Origin: Pyrocephalus nanus
Lineage: Eukaryota; Chordata; Aves; Passeriformes; Tyrannidae
NCBI GenBank assembly: GCA_038380795.1
Contig: CM076260.1
Location: 80,203,843-80,267,842, forward strand
DNA length: 64,000 nucleotides
Direction: 5' to 3'
The position numbers and the translations under genes are program-made. Each line of letters starts with the position of its first letter. Position 1 is the first letter of the stretch. This document shows, piece after piece, positions 1-13,200 of this stretch. The notes under the pieces are model-generated. The model was given only the letters and a program-made list of their open reading frames with translations, was not told where the DNA came from and made no database searches.

Positions 1-3000
1 ACTCCCCCACCACCAGAATCACAGCTGGGCTCAGCATGGGGCCATTTTCAGCCAGGCTTTTTGCTATTAAATAGAAGGGACTGTTATTTGTTTTGTGCTA
101 ACAACTGCAAAGTGCCTTTTTTACCCCTACAAAGTACTGCCATCCCTTAGTCCTCAAGACTTTCTGTGAGTGCAGAGCTGTACAGTCCGTCAGGGAAACC
201 TATGATTTTGTCCATTGTGCCGGTTGAGTTGTGAGCAGGGTTGTAATAGGAGCTCTGATGGCCATAATTCCAAAGCCACTCCATTGAAGTCACTGTGTTG
301 TTTTGTCCAATTAAAATAAAAGGCAAGGAAAAATGTCAGTAGTGCTTCAGCAGCAGCTTCAGCTCCTTTTAGACATTTGGTAAGTGAATGTGTACATAAT
401 CACATGCTGAAAAGGAAAAGGCACTTCGGTGGCAGAGGAGATGCAGTGATCTGCAGGAGGTGGTTCTGGCACCAGCCACAGCCACTCAGGTCACAGGGCC
501 AGCAGCACAAGCATATGCTCCTTACACAACTCTCAGAGAAACAACAGGAGTTTAAATTTCATCAGAGTTGCACTGGTTTTAACCCCAGGCAAACTTCAAA
601 GTTTTCTTGATTTACACACATATGAGATCAAAACAAGCCCCCCACCATCTTCAGCTCATTGTAAACAAAGAAACTCTTGAAGGTCTGGCCCCGAGCCTTT
701 GGGGGAAGGCAATATATCTGAAACCTTCATAGATTTTCTTTTGCCAAATCATTACCAGTTAGGTTTGTATTTCTCATTTAAAAACTTTCCCTCCAAGTAA
801 CTACAACACTAAAAGAAACATGGTAAAAAGTGTGACAAGACAGAGTAAATTTAATTTCTGCAAGTGAAAAGTATGAAACAATTACAGAAAGAGGAATCAC
901 ACTCTGCTGAGAGACACCTCACATCCAGTGCTCTAAGGAGCTAACTGGGAAAGAATACAATTTGCATAATGTTAAATTAGCAGCATATATTTACGCTAAT
1001 CATACCCAGCTGCAAGCATCTCACTTTATCTCATGTGTTTAGCACAATGAAGTGGTACCAAAAAAATTAAAGGTAAGCTTTTGTTGCAAAGCTTAAAGGC
1101 AAGTCCAAACTTCCTCAAACTTGGAGCTTGTTCTCAGCTTGGGACATTTGGAGGATTTCAGGCAGAGCAGTCCCTGGGGTTTCTCTCTCTAGCTTTCCCC
1201 ATACTGACCCACTACCAGCTTACCTCCACAAATACCTGCTGACTTACTGTTCTCAGAACATCGTTTTCATCTTGCAGACTTTCCATTAAGCTTTCATTAA
1301 GCTCCAGATAAAACACAAGTGTTTTTAAAATTGTTTAAAGCCTAAGTTGCCACCATCAGCCACCGAGTGCAGTTAAGTACAGCAAAGCATCTAAACTGAT
1401 TGGAGCTGACAGGTCTTATTGTAATAAAAAAATCAAAATAAGGGGTTTCTAAACAAATTTCCCCAAAAGCAAGGGTTACTTATAACTACAGTTTGGGTTA
1501 TAGCAAGTCTTTATAGTATGGGAACACAGATTTTAGTAACTGCTGACTAGAACAGATGCTTTCTGGTTAGTCGCCTCACAGGTGTTTAGGAGATACTTCT
1601 CAGTGCATATAAACAAACACTTTACATTAATTTCGGGTATTTTGTTGAGGTAAAAAAGATATCTATAAATCTCCACATTAGCAAACCCAGATCATTTGCA
1701 GACACATACACCACTCTAGATTCAGCATGAAGAAAGCAAGTCACACACAAATAAAAGCAGAAGTTGAGATTCAGGCTTCGAACTAAAAGAATATTACTTA
1801 AGTAAGGGACTCAGCAAAATCTAAGATATGATTTTATAGTCTGATGACAGTAACAAAAATTATAATGACTTTAAGTGAATGCTTTATGGTTTTCTATGCC
1901 AAAATAAATGAGGATTTAATGCAAAATATTTGCAAGTGAGAGAAGTGAGACCTTTTTTTTTATTTTGTGTACATATATATAAGTATGTAAGAAAGCTCAT
2001 ACCAAAAACCATGCTATTTTGGTATGGTTACTGCATGAGTATGCATTGTCTGGTGATACAAACACAAAACAGATTAGAAAAATCAATACTCAATTCCTTT
2101 TCTAGATTTTTATCCACTGTAGTACACAAAAGCAATTTAGGTCCTGGCTGCATTGGATCCTTACTTCAGCATTTCTTAGATGAGTATATTTGTCATTCCT
2201 TCTGACAAACAACAGGTAACAGGTAGCAAATCAAGATTGTTTTATATTTAGTACATTTTAAAACTTTAAGCAAAACAGATAACTTTTTTTGAAAATAAAA
2301 AAAAGTTGGAAAAAAAAAAAGTTTTTAGTTTCTGATGCTTAGAGAGGCAAGAGTCAGAAGGAGAATCAGCCTTTACTAACCGTGACCAAACCCACTTGTA
2401 TCCGAGGAGTCCACAGACTTTTTAAAATGTTGTTGCTAGAAAACGAGAAAGAAAGGCTGGTATCATGATTACCTGACTGTTCCACAACTTTGAATAATCA
2501 CTGTGTGTTTAAGAACACTCTGTATGAAGAGCATTATCCTCTGACAGCAATGTTGACTACTTTGCACAGTAAAGCTATAGACACAAGAAAGAAACATTTT
2601 TATGCTGATCTACCTCTGCACTCTCAGGTGGAGTCTGAAAACCTTCAGCAACAAGAACCAAGTGCAGAGTAATCTACTGTAAGATTATTTTAATACCGAG
2701 CTTAGACATGAAATGTTCAGCTTTCTCCACTTGGCCATGGACAGCAAATTTACTCTGCCAGCAGCAGATCTACTTCTGGATGCAACTTTCTCTGGTTACT
2801 CTTTCCTATAATTTTCCTTTTTTTAACATGGTAATAGCGCCAGCCTAGCACATGAATAGCAATCTGACATTTGACACTGTAAGGAAGATTATCTGACCAG
2901 GCTTTAGGTCAACTAAGAGAATTTTTTTCCTAGTAAAGACTTTTTAAATTTTTTTTTCCACTTTAAACTGTGTTTCTTTTCTATTCTAGTGTCAACTACA

Positions 3001-6000
3001 CCAGTTGCCCACATTATATTGAATTAACCAGCCATTGGCTTTTGCCTGTATTAAAGACTCTGATTTTTCATTCTTGTCATGCATGAATGTGTTCCTGCCC
3101 TCTTCTGCTTTCAGTATTCAGTAGGTTGTGTATGAAATTCACGTATTACTGTCTGGTTTTCAGAAAATCCTGAAGTTGCAGTACAATGGAAAGAAAATGA
3201 GTCACAGCTCCAAGAGAAGGAATCCCCATTGAACAAACACAAATTAGCTGGTAGTGCAAATAAATAGCAAGTTGAAACACATAAGTAGATGTACTGTAGC
3301 ATCTGCCTAGTGTGTTTTCATACACTGATTCAAATGAGAACAATGACAAAAAGGAGGACTGTGCATCAGAATCAGTGAAAAGTTAAAACCAAAAGGAAGT
3401 TATATAGGAGATGTTTTATAGCCACAAATTCAGGACACAGGTAAACAAAGACAACAAGATGTTTAGTACAGCATTTAGGAGACATGCAGATATCTCTAAA
3501 ATCAAGTTGTCATGTGTCTTAAGGCACTCTGAGTGCAGAATACAGCATTATTTCTATATTAATTTTATGATTTGTTCTGGACCTTGAGCAACATAAGGAT
3601 GGCTCACATTGCTGAGGACTGAAACCCAGCTCTAGTTGGATGCATTATTTCTATTACTTATTGGCTTGGGCACACACACACACTAAAACCTGAGAAAAGT
3701 TTACTTGTAGTTGGAGAAAATGTCAGGTCTGTCTTGTCACCCAGTAGCACAATATTAATGAACTTACAGGCAAGGGTCTAGCCAGTATCTCTGACCTTTA
3801 AACAAAGTCCATGAAAATTACAGCCACTAGTGAAAAAGCAGAATATTACAAAAAAAGTTTTTCTTAACAGATGGGGAAATGAATAAAAGCAATCTGAAGA
3901 TGAATACATAACTTTTAAACATAAAATATCACAGACTGATGAAAAGATTTTTCGTTAAGAATAAGACCAATGAAAGTAAGCTGACAAAAGTTATGATTTC
4001 AACAATGTTCATTCAGTGAAGCAAAAAATGAGCAATTTCAGGGACAGAAATATATGTACCCACTCCTGACACATGAGATAGAACATTAGCACAATAGTTA
4101 ATGTCCAAAACTTACAGATCACCTTCTTCTTTTCCTAAACCACAGTCAAACTCCCCGTGCTCTGTACTGAACTGAAGGATTGAAGTTGCTGCCTCAGCAC
4201 TTCTTCACTTCTTTCAAATCCCAGAATATAATGTGTGCTGCTTATTGGACAAAAGACACACCTGGTTTAGCAGAATTATTCAAATTCCCTCTCCACATCC
4301 ACAACAAGTAGATCATCTGCTCAAAATACAGGAATGGAGCTACAATACCATTATTTCTACAGTATTTGTGGTACTTTAAAGACATCTATGCTCTAGAAAT
4401 TGAATTGAGACCTCTAATATTTTTCATACAAGTCCTCCAACAGCTGTCAAATGGTAATGACTTTGACAGACTGGGAAAGATTAACTTTTGTCTTTTTAAT
4501 ATATTATCTCGTTCTCACCTGAAACAAAGTACTGAAAACAGCAAATTTCTGCAAAATGCCTTTCCTTTTCTCATGTTGAAGTCATTTGTACCTCTCAACA
4601 CTCTTGAAACACTAAATAAGAATTCACCTTAGAAATTACTGAAAATCTTTTCAAAATATCCTAATCGTAATTCACATGTGCAATGCTCATTATTATTAAT
4701 GTGAAATACATGTATAAAGGAAGGAAGACTATGTATCTTGAGACCAAGTATTGCACTGCTCCATGAAACCAAAAAGGAAGCTACTGGCATTCATACCAAG
4801 CAACTGAAGTACAAACATTTCTTTTACACCATACCAAAACTAAAGTATTCTTCACTATACCTGTTCATTTCATGAGGTTGTAATAGTTGGGATTGCAGAA
4901 GCTAAGATCTAAAAGGACATAATGGAGTTACTCCCTTAAGCTTCATGACTAAAACATATTCAAAGCCAATTTAAAGAAAAGATCTTTCATAAATATAATT
5001 GTGTATTTTAATTATTTTTTTAAAATACACATTAATTTCTCCATCCTACCTCAGAGACTCTTTCCTATGTTTTTTCGGGGGAGGAAAAAGAAAGAAATGT
5101 ACAACACAGAAAAGCAATATAAGGTCATCTCCATTAAAATTGTTTGTGATTAGTACAACACTTAAATCCCACCTGATGAACTGATTAACTGGAAACAAAC
5201 AAATGACAGATATTATGCTACACAACAGAAACTAGAAGAACTCTTGTAAGGGTTAAACAGTGAGGTCAAGAATGTTATGAATAGAGATACATTGCAAGTC
5301 CTGCTTCATAAATATTTGTGCATTTATGTTTATAAAACATCTGCACTGTTAGTTCTCATGAAAGCATAATGATGACTTGATTGGCAAGTTAATAATCAGC
5401 ATGCATTTGCCCTTACGTGGGTCCTTAGAAAACTAAATTTTCTGTTTGCAAAGCTGCAGCTGTACTGAAACCTCATTCCTTCTTAGAATATGCATTTGTC
5501 TTCTGAGTATATAGATGGTATTATTTTGTAAACTTATTTAAGAGGTCAAATCTATTCCTCTGGAGCTGTATAAGCTTTAAAAATACCTATCACAATACAA
5601 CATTTCCACTTCGAAATATCTGAATTCACAGGCGAAGCCTTTTTGTTTAGAGTTTACTTTGAAATAACAAAAATCCAAAACAAACAAACCCAAAAACCAA
5701 AACAAACCCCCTCCTGCAGCTGTTTTTGCAAAACATTCTAACATTATAAAAAACATCATGAAACGCAAGTAATTATAATGGGCATATGTGTTTTCTCTGT
5801 CTGTTGGACTTCAGCCTGAAAACTCCCCACTACTTTCAGCAGTGCAGCACCTCAGATGTGGAGTTCTCCACAGCCCTAGAGCTCTTACCAAATAGCTTGG
5901 CTACATGGTCCTGAGAACATTGATTGTCCCTCAGCAATAACATATATAGTTACTCAAATGACAGCAAGGTTGGGAGGAAAGTTTGCCATACACTGATTAA

Positions 6001-7044
6001 TTAAGAAAACAAAACCAGAACACCTGTGGCTAAAACCATTTGGGGACTTCTGCCTCCAGTTCTCCCCCAGCACTCAGTTTTCCCATTCCCTCCTGGGCTG
6101 TGGAAACAGGCACTTCTCAGAGTAACTAAGGATGCCCTGCTTATGTCACTCCCGAGATACCCCACCTTTCCTACCTGCAGCCACAACAGCATACATGTAC
6201 ACATCATAAGCCCAAACCAGCAGGTCCAGATTAATTTCTTCTGAAGACATTATTATTTCCTTTAAGCTGTAGGGAGAAAAAGCAGAAAGGAACCTCTTGT
6301 CTCCAAATTCCCTCTTCCCCCAAAGGAAGAAGCAGATCCTCCCTTCTATATCCAGGGGTTAAAACCAAAAAGCCTACTCACAACCTGTGAAACCAAAAAA
6401 AGAGATAATCTGAAGACTATCACAGATCATATTACCTTGTACTCTCTATCACCTCCAGTGATTTAACCTTATATTCCCTAAATTACAGTTCAAATATTTG
6501 TAGCTTAAAAACCAGGTGTGATGATGAACTCCTTTGACCTTTTATGTCTTTGCCTCATTCACATCCCACATGCCAAAAGCCAGCACAACATACAGCACCA
6601 CAGAGTAGGAAAATAATGTTATTTTCACCACTCCCCAGTGGCAACTATCTTCTGAAAGAAGAGCTTTTGCATCCATTTGGCCTTCTGACGTCCTCTGGAA
6701 GGAAATCACCACAGGCTGAATATGAATTTTCAACTGACACCCAAACAGACTGCTCTCTCACTCTTTGTCTGGAATAAAATATACTTAATTTTAAATTGTA
6801 AAAGTAAATAACATAAGTAAGCACATTCTGGGAGTTAGGTATAAATGACAAAAACATATGTTACACCACTGTTTATACAGAAGAATAGAACAGATTTCTT
6901 TAAACACTCTGGATATTGTCTTTCTAAGCACTGATACAATCCTTTGACTAGGAATGATGTTTCCTGTAAAACAAATACCACAAAATCATACCCCATAGCT
7001 TGTTGGACTGTATTACTCTGAGAGAAAATATGTCTTGCAAATGC
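1..7044. other. unassigned AT-rich single-copy DNA
   Basis: No CR1, LTR or SINE similarity is recognised here. Open frames are short (60-91 codons) and none resembles a known protein. Small low-complexity pieces are present: a CA run near 3670-3683, A/T runs near 2285-2325 and 2930-2960, and an A-rich CAAA-type stretch near 5660-5710. The only frame worth noting is 2469-2672 (plus), 68 codons ending in a stop. It lacks a clear splice acceptor and I do not call it. The stretch may be intronic or intergenic. Confidence 0.5.
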
Positions 7045-7205
7045 TACATGGGGCTGAGAAGACCTGGATTCTGCTTTCAGTCCTGTCGCTGCCTAACAGC
7101 AGCTTTTCATTGGAATGTCTAAACTTTCTGTGCACCATTTCCACACATGCAGAACGGGAATAATGGCATTTTTCTTTACAAAGGACTTTGTGATCAACAG
7201 GTGAA
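7045..7205 (+). mobile_element. MIR/CORE-SINE-like remnant
   Basis: The order of motifs follows the amniote MIR family. A 'gacctggattctg' block stands where MIR has its B-box-derived segment. It is followed by a 'tctgtgcaccatttcc' block (MIR: tctgtgcctcagtttcc), then 'cagaacgggaataatggcat' (MIR: taaaacgggaataatagca), then a short tail. MIR-like SINEs are ancient amniote repeats that survive as diverged fragments in birds. The match is from memory of the family and the copy is strongly diverged, so the boundaries are approximate and the subfamily is not assigned. Confidence 0.6.
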
Positions 7206-9579
7206 AACGTACTAATACAAGCTTATTTTATCCAGTGTGTCAAGCTTTCTCCATGCAATCTCATTCGTATTATTCATGCCTGAAGGATGCAAGAGAAAGA
7301 TACTTTAGCACCATGATGCTAAAATTGTTATCCTTTGCTATTCCCTGCTGCTGCTGTAATGTATTTTGTGCCCAGACTTCAGTATGGCTGGTGTTAAACA
7401 AACAGGAATGGTACCTACATCTGCTCAGAGAAGGGTTGCCTAGCAACTGCAATCAAAGGGTGTTTTACCCTCACCGATCTACTGTAAATTAATAGAAATC
7501 TCTCTACAATATTCGAACACTTTATGTTTTAGTGGCTATAGAAATGGCTTATTATTATTATTATTTCACAGCTAATGTGTATAATTTCATGATCTGATTC
7601 AGTCAAAAAACAGGGCAGCTAGAAAAGGTCAGATTACGAAGCACAAAAAGGTTCAGAGACTTGTCTGATGTAGAAATACTCTTTGACAGCTCATTGCATT
7701 TATTTACTATACCCTTTTCTTCTGCCATTTCAGAATCTATTTCAGCTGTCCCACAGGAGCCTCAAGCCATTAGCCCAAATTATCATTCTGAATGCAAATT
7801 TCACAAGGTAACACCAAATCATGAAGGTTTTGATTCCTTTAGTTACAGAGATGCTTCCCCTTTAAAGAGGTTACAGGTCTGTTATTTGTTTACATATTAG
7901 CAGCAATAATTTTCAGTATGCCTGACATTACAGTGTTCATGTATCATATGTGTAATAGCTGTATACTAGAAGATGTGCTGCAGAGTGCATGTCAACACAC
8001 AGAAAAGAAGTTAGTATCTGAGATATTAAACAGGCTATGCAAGCAAGGGAACAAATCAATCAAACGGAGTAAAGAAAGCTGGTAGATCCTATTAATCATG
8101 TTTCAGCAAGTTTCATTTCAAACCATATCGAAATAGAAGCATAATTTTGATTTAAAAGGCTTTTATTGAAGACACTGAACCAAAAAAGGTGGGAATTATT
8201 GGTGAACATTAAAGGTATCATACTCTCCTCATGACAAAATAGCTACCTTTGGTAGCAGGAATGATCCAATAGGTTGATAGAACCCAGATGGGCCTATCTA
8301 CCTCCTTTCTTCCATTACATTCAGACATATTTTTACCAGGTCTTTATCTGAGCCTGCAAATGTCCTGGTCTACAGTCAGCCTCTAAAATATCCTCCATTT
8401 AATGCAGCTGCCCTATGTTCTCCATCTTCCACACCAGACACACTGTCCACATGTATTTCAATGGTACGCAATTATTTAAATTCATCCATCTATCCCCCTA
8501 CAACCTTCCATATATTAATTGCTAAAAGGAAAATGGCTTTGTTGTTTGCTAGACAAAGGCATTTCCCCGGATAGCAGCTAGTGGAGCAGGATGTTTAACA
8601 AATATCGTGATGGAACAAAACCATGCATGAAGAAGCAACAGATATATACTCGTACTTAAACAGCAGTCTCCCATAACAGTCCAGACAGAGCCAGGAAATA
8701 ACAAAATTATTAAGCTTCTGTTTGGTTTGTCCATAACTATAATAAAGGTGAGAAATTAAAAGTGTTTTGCTTAAAAGAACCCTCCACACCTGCCCTCCTC
8801 CCTCATATCAATGCCTATACAGTCCAATATCAAAAGCAACTCTAGCAAAAACAACTACTCAATTTTTCTGTTGTGCCTCTGATTAAAGGGCGAAGCCAGG
8901 TCAGGAACTTACACAAGTCCAGCAACACTGTAGGATGCAACACGGACTTTTGATACTTCCAGAAGCTAATGGAGGCTTGAGCCACGTAGTGACTTCAATT
9001 TAGCACTGTCTGTACTTTTATCAGTTTTCATACTCTAAAAATATGCACTATATTTGTGCAGTCACCTCAGAAGAATGGGGGCATATTCTGTAAGAATAAC
9101 AGCTAATAGACATTGACATGTTTAAGAACTAAAGATGCAGAAGTCTGATGCAAGATTATTTAGTAATTGCACAACACTCTTGAAAATTTACTTTAAAATC
9201 ACATCTAAACTCTTTAGAGATTGGGGCTACTTGGTTTCTTTAAAGAGGCATATTAAATTACTGCATTTTCAATCCAGGAAAAGTATCTGTGGTAAATGCT
9301 GACATAACTCAGCTTGAAAATACATTTCTTCAGAGTTGACTTTTCCAGCCTGGAGAGTCCTAAACCAGGGATTCTCTAGAATGGAAAGTGCTCTGTAATT
9401 TCAATCCTTCTTCCAGATATCTAATTCAAATCTACCACACCTTCATGAATTGAGAGAGAAGAAGACTCCAAATGTGAGAGCTCCACTGATCTACAAACTG
9501 GTATGATGTTTCCTCTTCTGTTTCTCAATTTCTTTTCCAATAATTTATACTTCTCCTTTTCAGGTTTTGATGCATTCCC
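7206..9579. other. unassigned DNA with one exon-like open frame
   Basis: No repeat family is recognised apart from an ATT run near 7548-7566. The one item of note is the plus-strand frame at 7661-7900, which contains a pyrimidine-rich acceptor-like sequence ending in CAG at 7733. It is discussed as a finding. The rest shows only short chance-length frames. Confidence 0.4.
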
Positions 9580-10210
9580 CTTCCTTGTGCATCATTTAAG
9601 ATTTCTCTACACTGAATTAGATCCACCATTACTCACCACAGTATGCAAACTCTTTCCTGTATCATTTATGAATATTTTGTGCTGCATGCACTCATACCGC
9701 AGTTCACTAATTCCCCCTCTCCTTCAACTGAACTACCACACCTTCTCTGTTTTATCTTTCAGTCAATAGATTATTCTATTACTTCATGGGAATTTAATAC
9801 CTTTGAGAGCCTTTAACGAGTGACTTACCTTGCACACACTTGTAGAGACCATCGGGAATTACACTGATTTCTGAAGCATGACTTCTCTTTACAAATGCTG
9901 TGTTGCCTCTTCTCCATATGGCCTTTAAATTCCCATAAATTATGGGCCACATGCCCATAATTTTCACTCTTTTCTACAGTTCCTATTCAATTCCTCTGAA
10001 ACACTGGTTTGTGATTTCCCTTGGAGCTTCTTTTATTTTATTATTTTTTTTAACTACCATGCCATTAGCCTCCTGAAGTCAGAAGGTAACAAAGTGGTTT
10101 TAAACAGCTGGTTGCACACTAAATGGTTTGGCTACTTCTTCACTTCTTCTACCAGGGCTACTGACACCCTGATAATTTTGCCTGTTGGATGCACACCTTC
10201 ACCCATCAGC
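9580..10210 (-). mobile_element. ancient CR1 LINE remnant, reverse transcriptase region
   Basis: Read on the plus strand, this follows in order the reverse complement of an old amniote CR1 coding region. Landmarks are 'tgcaaactctttcctgtatc' then 'atttatgaatattttg' (9645-9680), a 'tctttcagtcaatag' block, 'gagcctttaacgagtgactt' (9808-9830), 'aagcatgacttctctttaca' (9873-9895), and the 'ggtttgtgatttcccttgga' block (10005-10025). Many substitutions and small indels separate it from the family, far more than in the CR1 copies at 28-45 kb, so it is a much older insertion. No open frame survives. Both ends are approximate. Confidence 0.65.
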
Positions 10211-13200
10211 TGTACAAATTGAAACCAATCTTTCCTATAAATGAGAATGAGTTGGAGCTAATGCCTTCTAGCACGCTGTTAAAAATTATAAAGAAAATTT
10301 TGCACAGAACAGCCCCACAGCTGCTAAATTTATACTATTTCTGTAGTTTTTTAATATAGATATATACATAAACATGAGTTACATAAAAGCTCAGAACTGG
10401 TGGAGAGTTTTATACTGAGATAAAAACTAATAACAAATTAATTATGACAAAGACACAAGGTAGCACTAATATTTTGGAAAGATACTTATTGTTCTTTGAT
10501 CTAACATAAAAGACTATCAAAAACACATGCCACGCAAGCAGGTGAAACAGAATTCTACAACCATTCATTCCCAAAAATGTTAGCAAATATTTACTTGTCT
10601 CTGTAACCAGCCCTACCAGACTCTGTGTCCTTCCCTGGGGCAGGACCGTGTCCCTGAAGGACACAAGGAAGGAGTGAGCAGGCACTGAGCCTTCACCCTG
10701 TGAGCAAATGGGTAAGGATAGACATGCTTTTACTCCACCAAAATAGTCATCTATCACAGCTGGGATGGTCAGAGAGAGCTCAAAATGTGAGACTGGTGTA
10801 GGCCAAGGACAAACTACTACACATGCACAAAGCAAGAGAAAATTGGACAAAGTCATACCTTGGAGGGTGCCTTGGTGCCAACATGGCTTCTGAAGGTTTT
10901 TACTGGTCTAGTCACACCCAGTAGCTGTACTGACTCAGAGCTGCACTCAGAAACTAAATCTAGGCTTCCCTTTGCAAGAAATAAGTTCAGAGACCCAAGG
11001 CTATTTAATGGGTACTAATTTGTTCATGAAGCTGACAGGTGAATTTCCTCTTCAATCTACATTATATTGCATGTTACTTTTGTTGGTTTCTGGGGAAAAC
11101 AGTGGGGAAAAAAGCAGCCCCAATTTAGAAACAAAAAAACCCTTCATGATGAGATTGACATGAAAGAAACTTGTTTCTCATCAGTAATTACTTCCCCCTG
11201 GGTTTGACAATGTTTAAAAATGAAAGCTCTTCCTTCATATATGACTTGACCTATCATGAATTATAGCTGATGCTACCAATCCACTGCTCCCTGCACACAA
11301 CACTTGCTATCTCAATTTTATACTGTAATTAAATATTTTCTGATGGCATGTTATTTATTATTCTTCACCTGCAGCTCTCCTGGTGTTTATACATCTCCAC
11401 ATATTAGCAGGCAATTTAAAAACTGTTATTAAGAATATTATTATCCTAAGAGCTTGTTTGATGTGAGTGAAACACCAGGATGAACTGCTTGACTGCAAAG
11501 AACAGAGGTGTGGGTTTTTTGGTGGTGTTTGTCTTTTTTTCTATTTCTATGTTATCTAACACCTTGCCATCTTTGTTCACAGTCAAAGATCTTAAGCAGT
11601 CTAGGATGACATAAAAAAAAAATGAATTAAGAGAAAATTTATCACTAATCTCATTTGACTGCTATAAAACTACCAAACAGTGAACCAAAGTATTAAAGGA
11701 GAAAAATATGTATAATTTTTTCATTTTAATTTCTTACTAATGTTTTGTTCTTAAAAAAAAAAATCAAAACAAGTCACATTTTTCCACCCAAAACCAACTT
11801 CAAAGATAAGTAGGGCCTGCTGCTTTAGGAGGAAAGCTGAGATCAAACAGAACAGGAATGCCATATTTCAGATATTCAAACCTGTCTGTCTGTATGACTC
11901 TTCCAAAACTTCAAGGTTGGGTTTTTTTTCCGTACTCCTGTTCTCTATATTCATCTCTACTGATCATAACACAGCATCATTCAGTGCAGCAGCTGAAAAT
12001 CAGGGAGTTGGTACCGAGATTTTGGCCAAGGAGATAAACAAATAAAGGAATTCAATCACAGACTCAACTCAGTGTGCTTCAGAGCTGGTAATTAAAATCA
12101 TCTCAACTACAAGTTTGCCACACTTAAAACACTTGACAACTTTTCGACAGTCAGCTTGCCCTTTTGCATCTTGCTCCGTATTTCTCTTGATCTTTTGCAG
12201 GAGATGGGCCACAGTTAGCACCCCACATCTCCCCCCTCTGCTCCTTCAAACAGCAGTGGAGGCAAAAGGGACTGCTTGCACCTTCATGAGTGGGAAGCCA
12301 AGGATCAGACAACCCTCTAGCAATTTCTCAGTCAGGGAGGGCACCAGAGCTCAGACCCCTGAGGACCATTCAGTGGAGTGGGACAAACACAGAGGGAATG
12401 GGTGAGGAGCAGACCCCAATGGGCATGGGAACAGGAAAAGCAGGCGGAACTGAGAGGAGATCCATTTTGTTTAGTATTTTGCTTAAAATATCATTGATGA
12501 ATGAAAGGAATTTGTGTATGGCCAGGATTTCTTTTTACAGAGAAGATCACCCTGTGCTGTGGGGTGCTCACAGCCCTGGTGCAGGGGGAGCAGATAGAGA
12601 GCATCCCGTCTCCACTTCCTCTTCGCAAGGGACAGACCAAAGCCTCAAGCAAAGCTCTAACATGGCATCAGGTATGCATGAGGGGACAAGCCAGCAGCTG
12701 TTCTTCCCCAGAATTATTTGCTGATGCAACAAACCCAGTTTAAAAACACATTAATATCTAGATCAACAACAAACTCTTTAGAGGCTCCACATGCAAAGCA
12801 CCAGTAGCCATCAATAAGGGTTTTGCTTTATTATAGATAATACAATTTGACTTTATGTGCACAGTGTACTAATGAAAAATAAATTGTAAGCTGCACAATG
12901 CTCACTGCATACTAACACAGCCATATTTGGTTGCTAAAGCTTTTGTTATCCAAAAAGTCAGAGATCTTCCCATTTAGTTAAGCCATGACTAAAACGAATT
13001 ACCTTGGCAAATGTCACTAACTTGGGGATGAAGTACATCCAGAAGCCAGGATCTGCAATCCCCTTATTTCTCACTTACTTTTAATTTAAACCTAATCTAT
13101 TTGTTTTTAAAGACTTGATTCAGGCCCTCTGATACATGCTGAACTATAAATACATTGAAAGTAACAAATTTTGCAAAGGGCATTTTATAGCATTTATTTT

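Noticed and set aside
361..380. Strong splice-donor-like sequence TTG|GTAAGTG
   Set aside because: No acceptor with an open frame of sensible length precedes it, so it is probably a chance match.
10410..10856. 148-codon minus-strand open frame
   Set aside because: It overlaps a GC-richer patch, shows only long hydrophobic stretches rather than domain motifs, and matches nothing I recognise. Its length is near the upper end of what chance gives in this window.
12290..12724. 144-codon plus-strand open frame
   Set aside because: Low-information composition (G, S, Q, E) in a GC-richer islet, with an overlapping open frame in another register. No domain and no splice-like ends.
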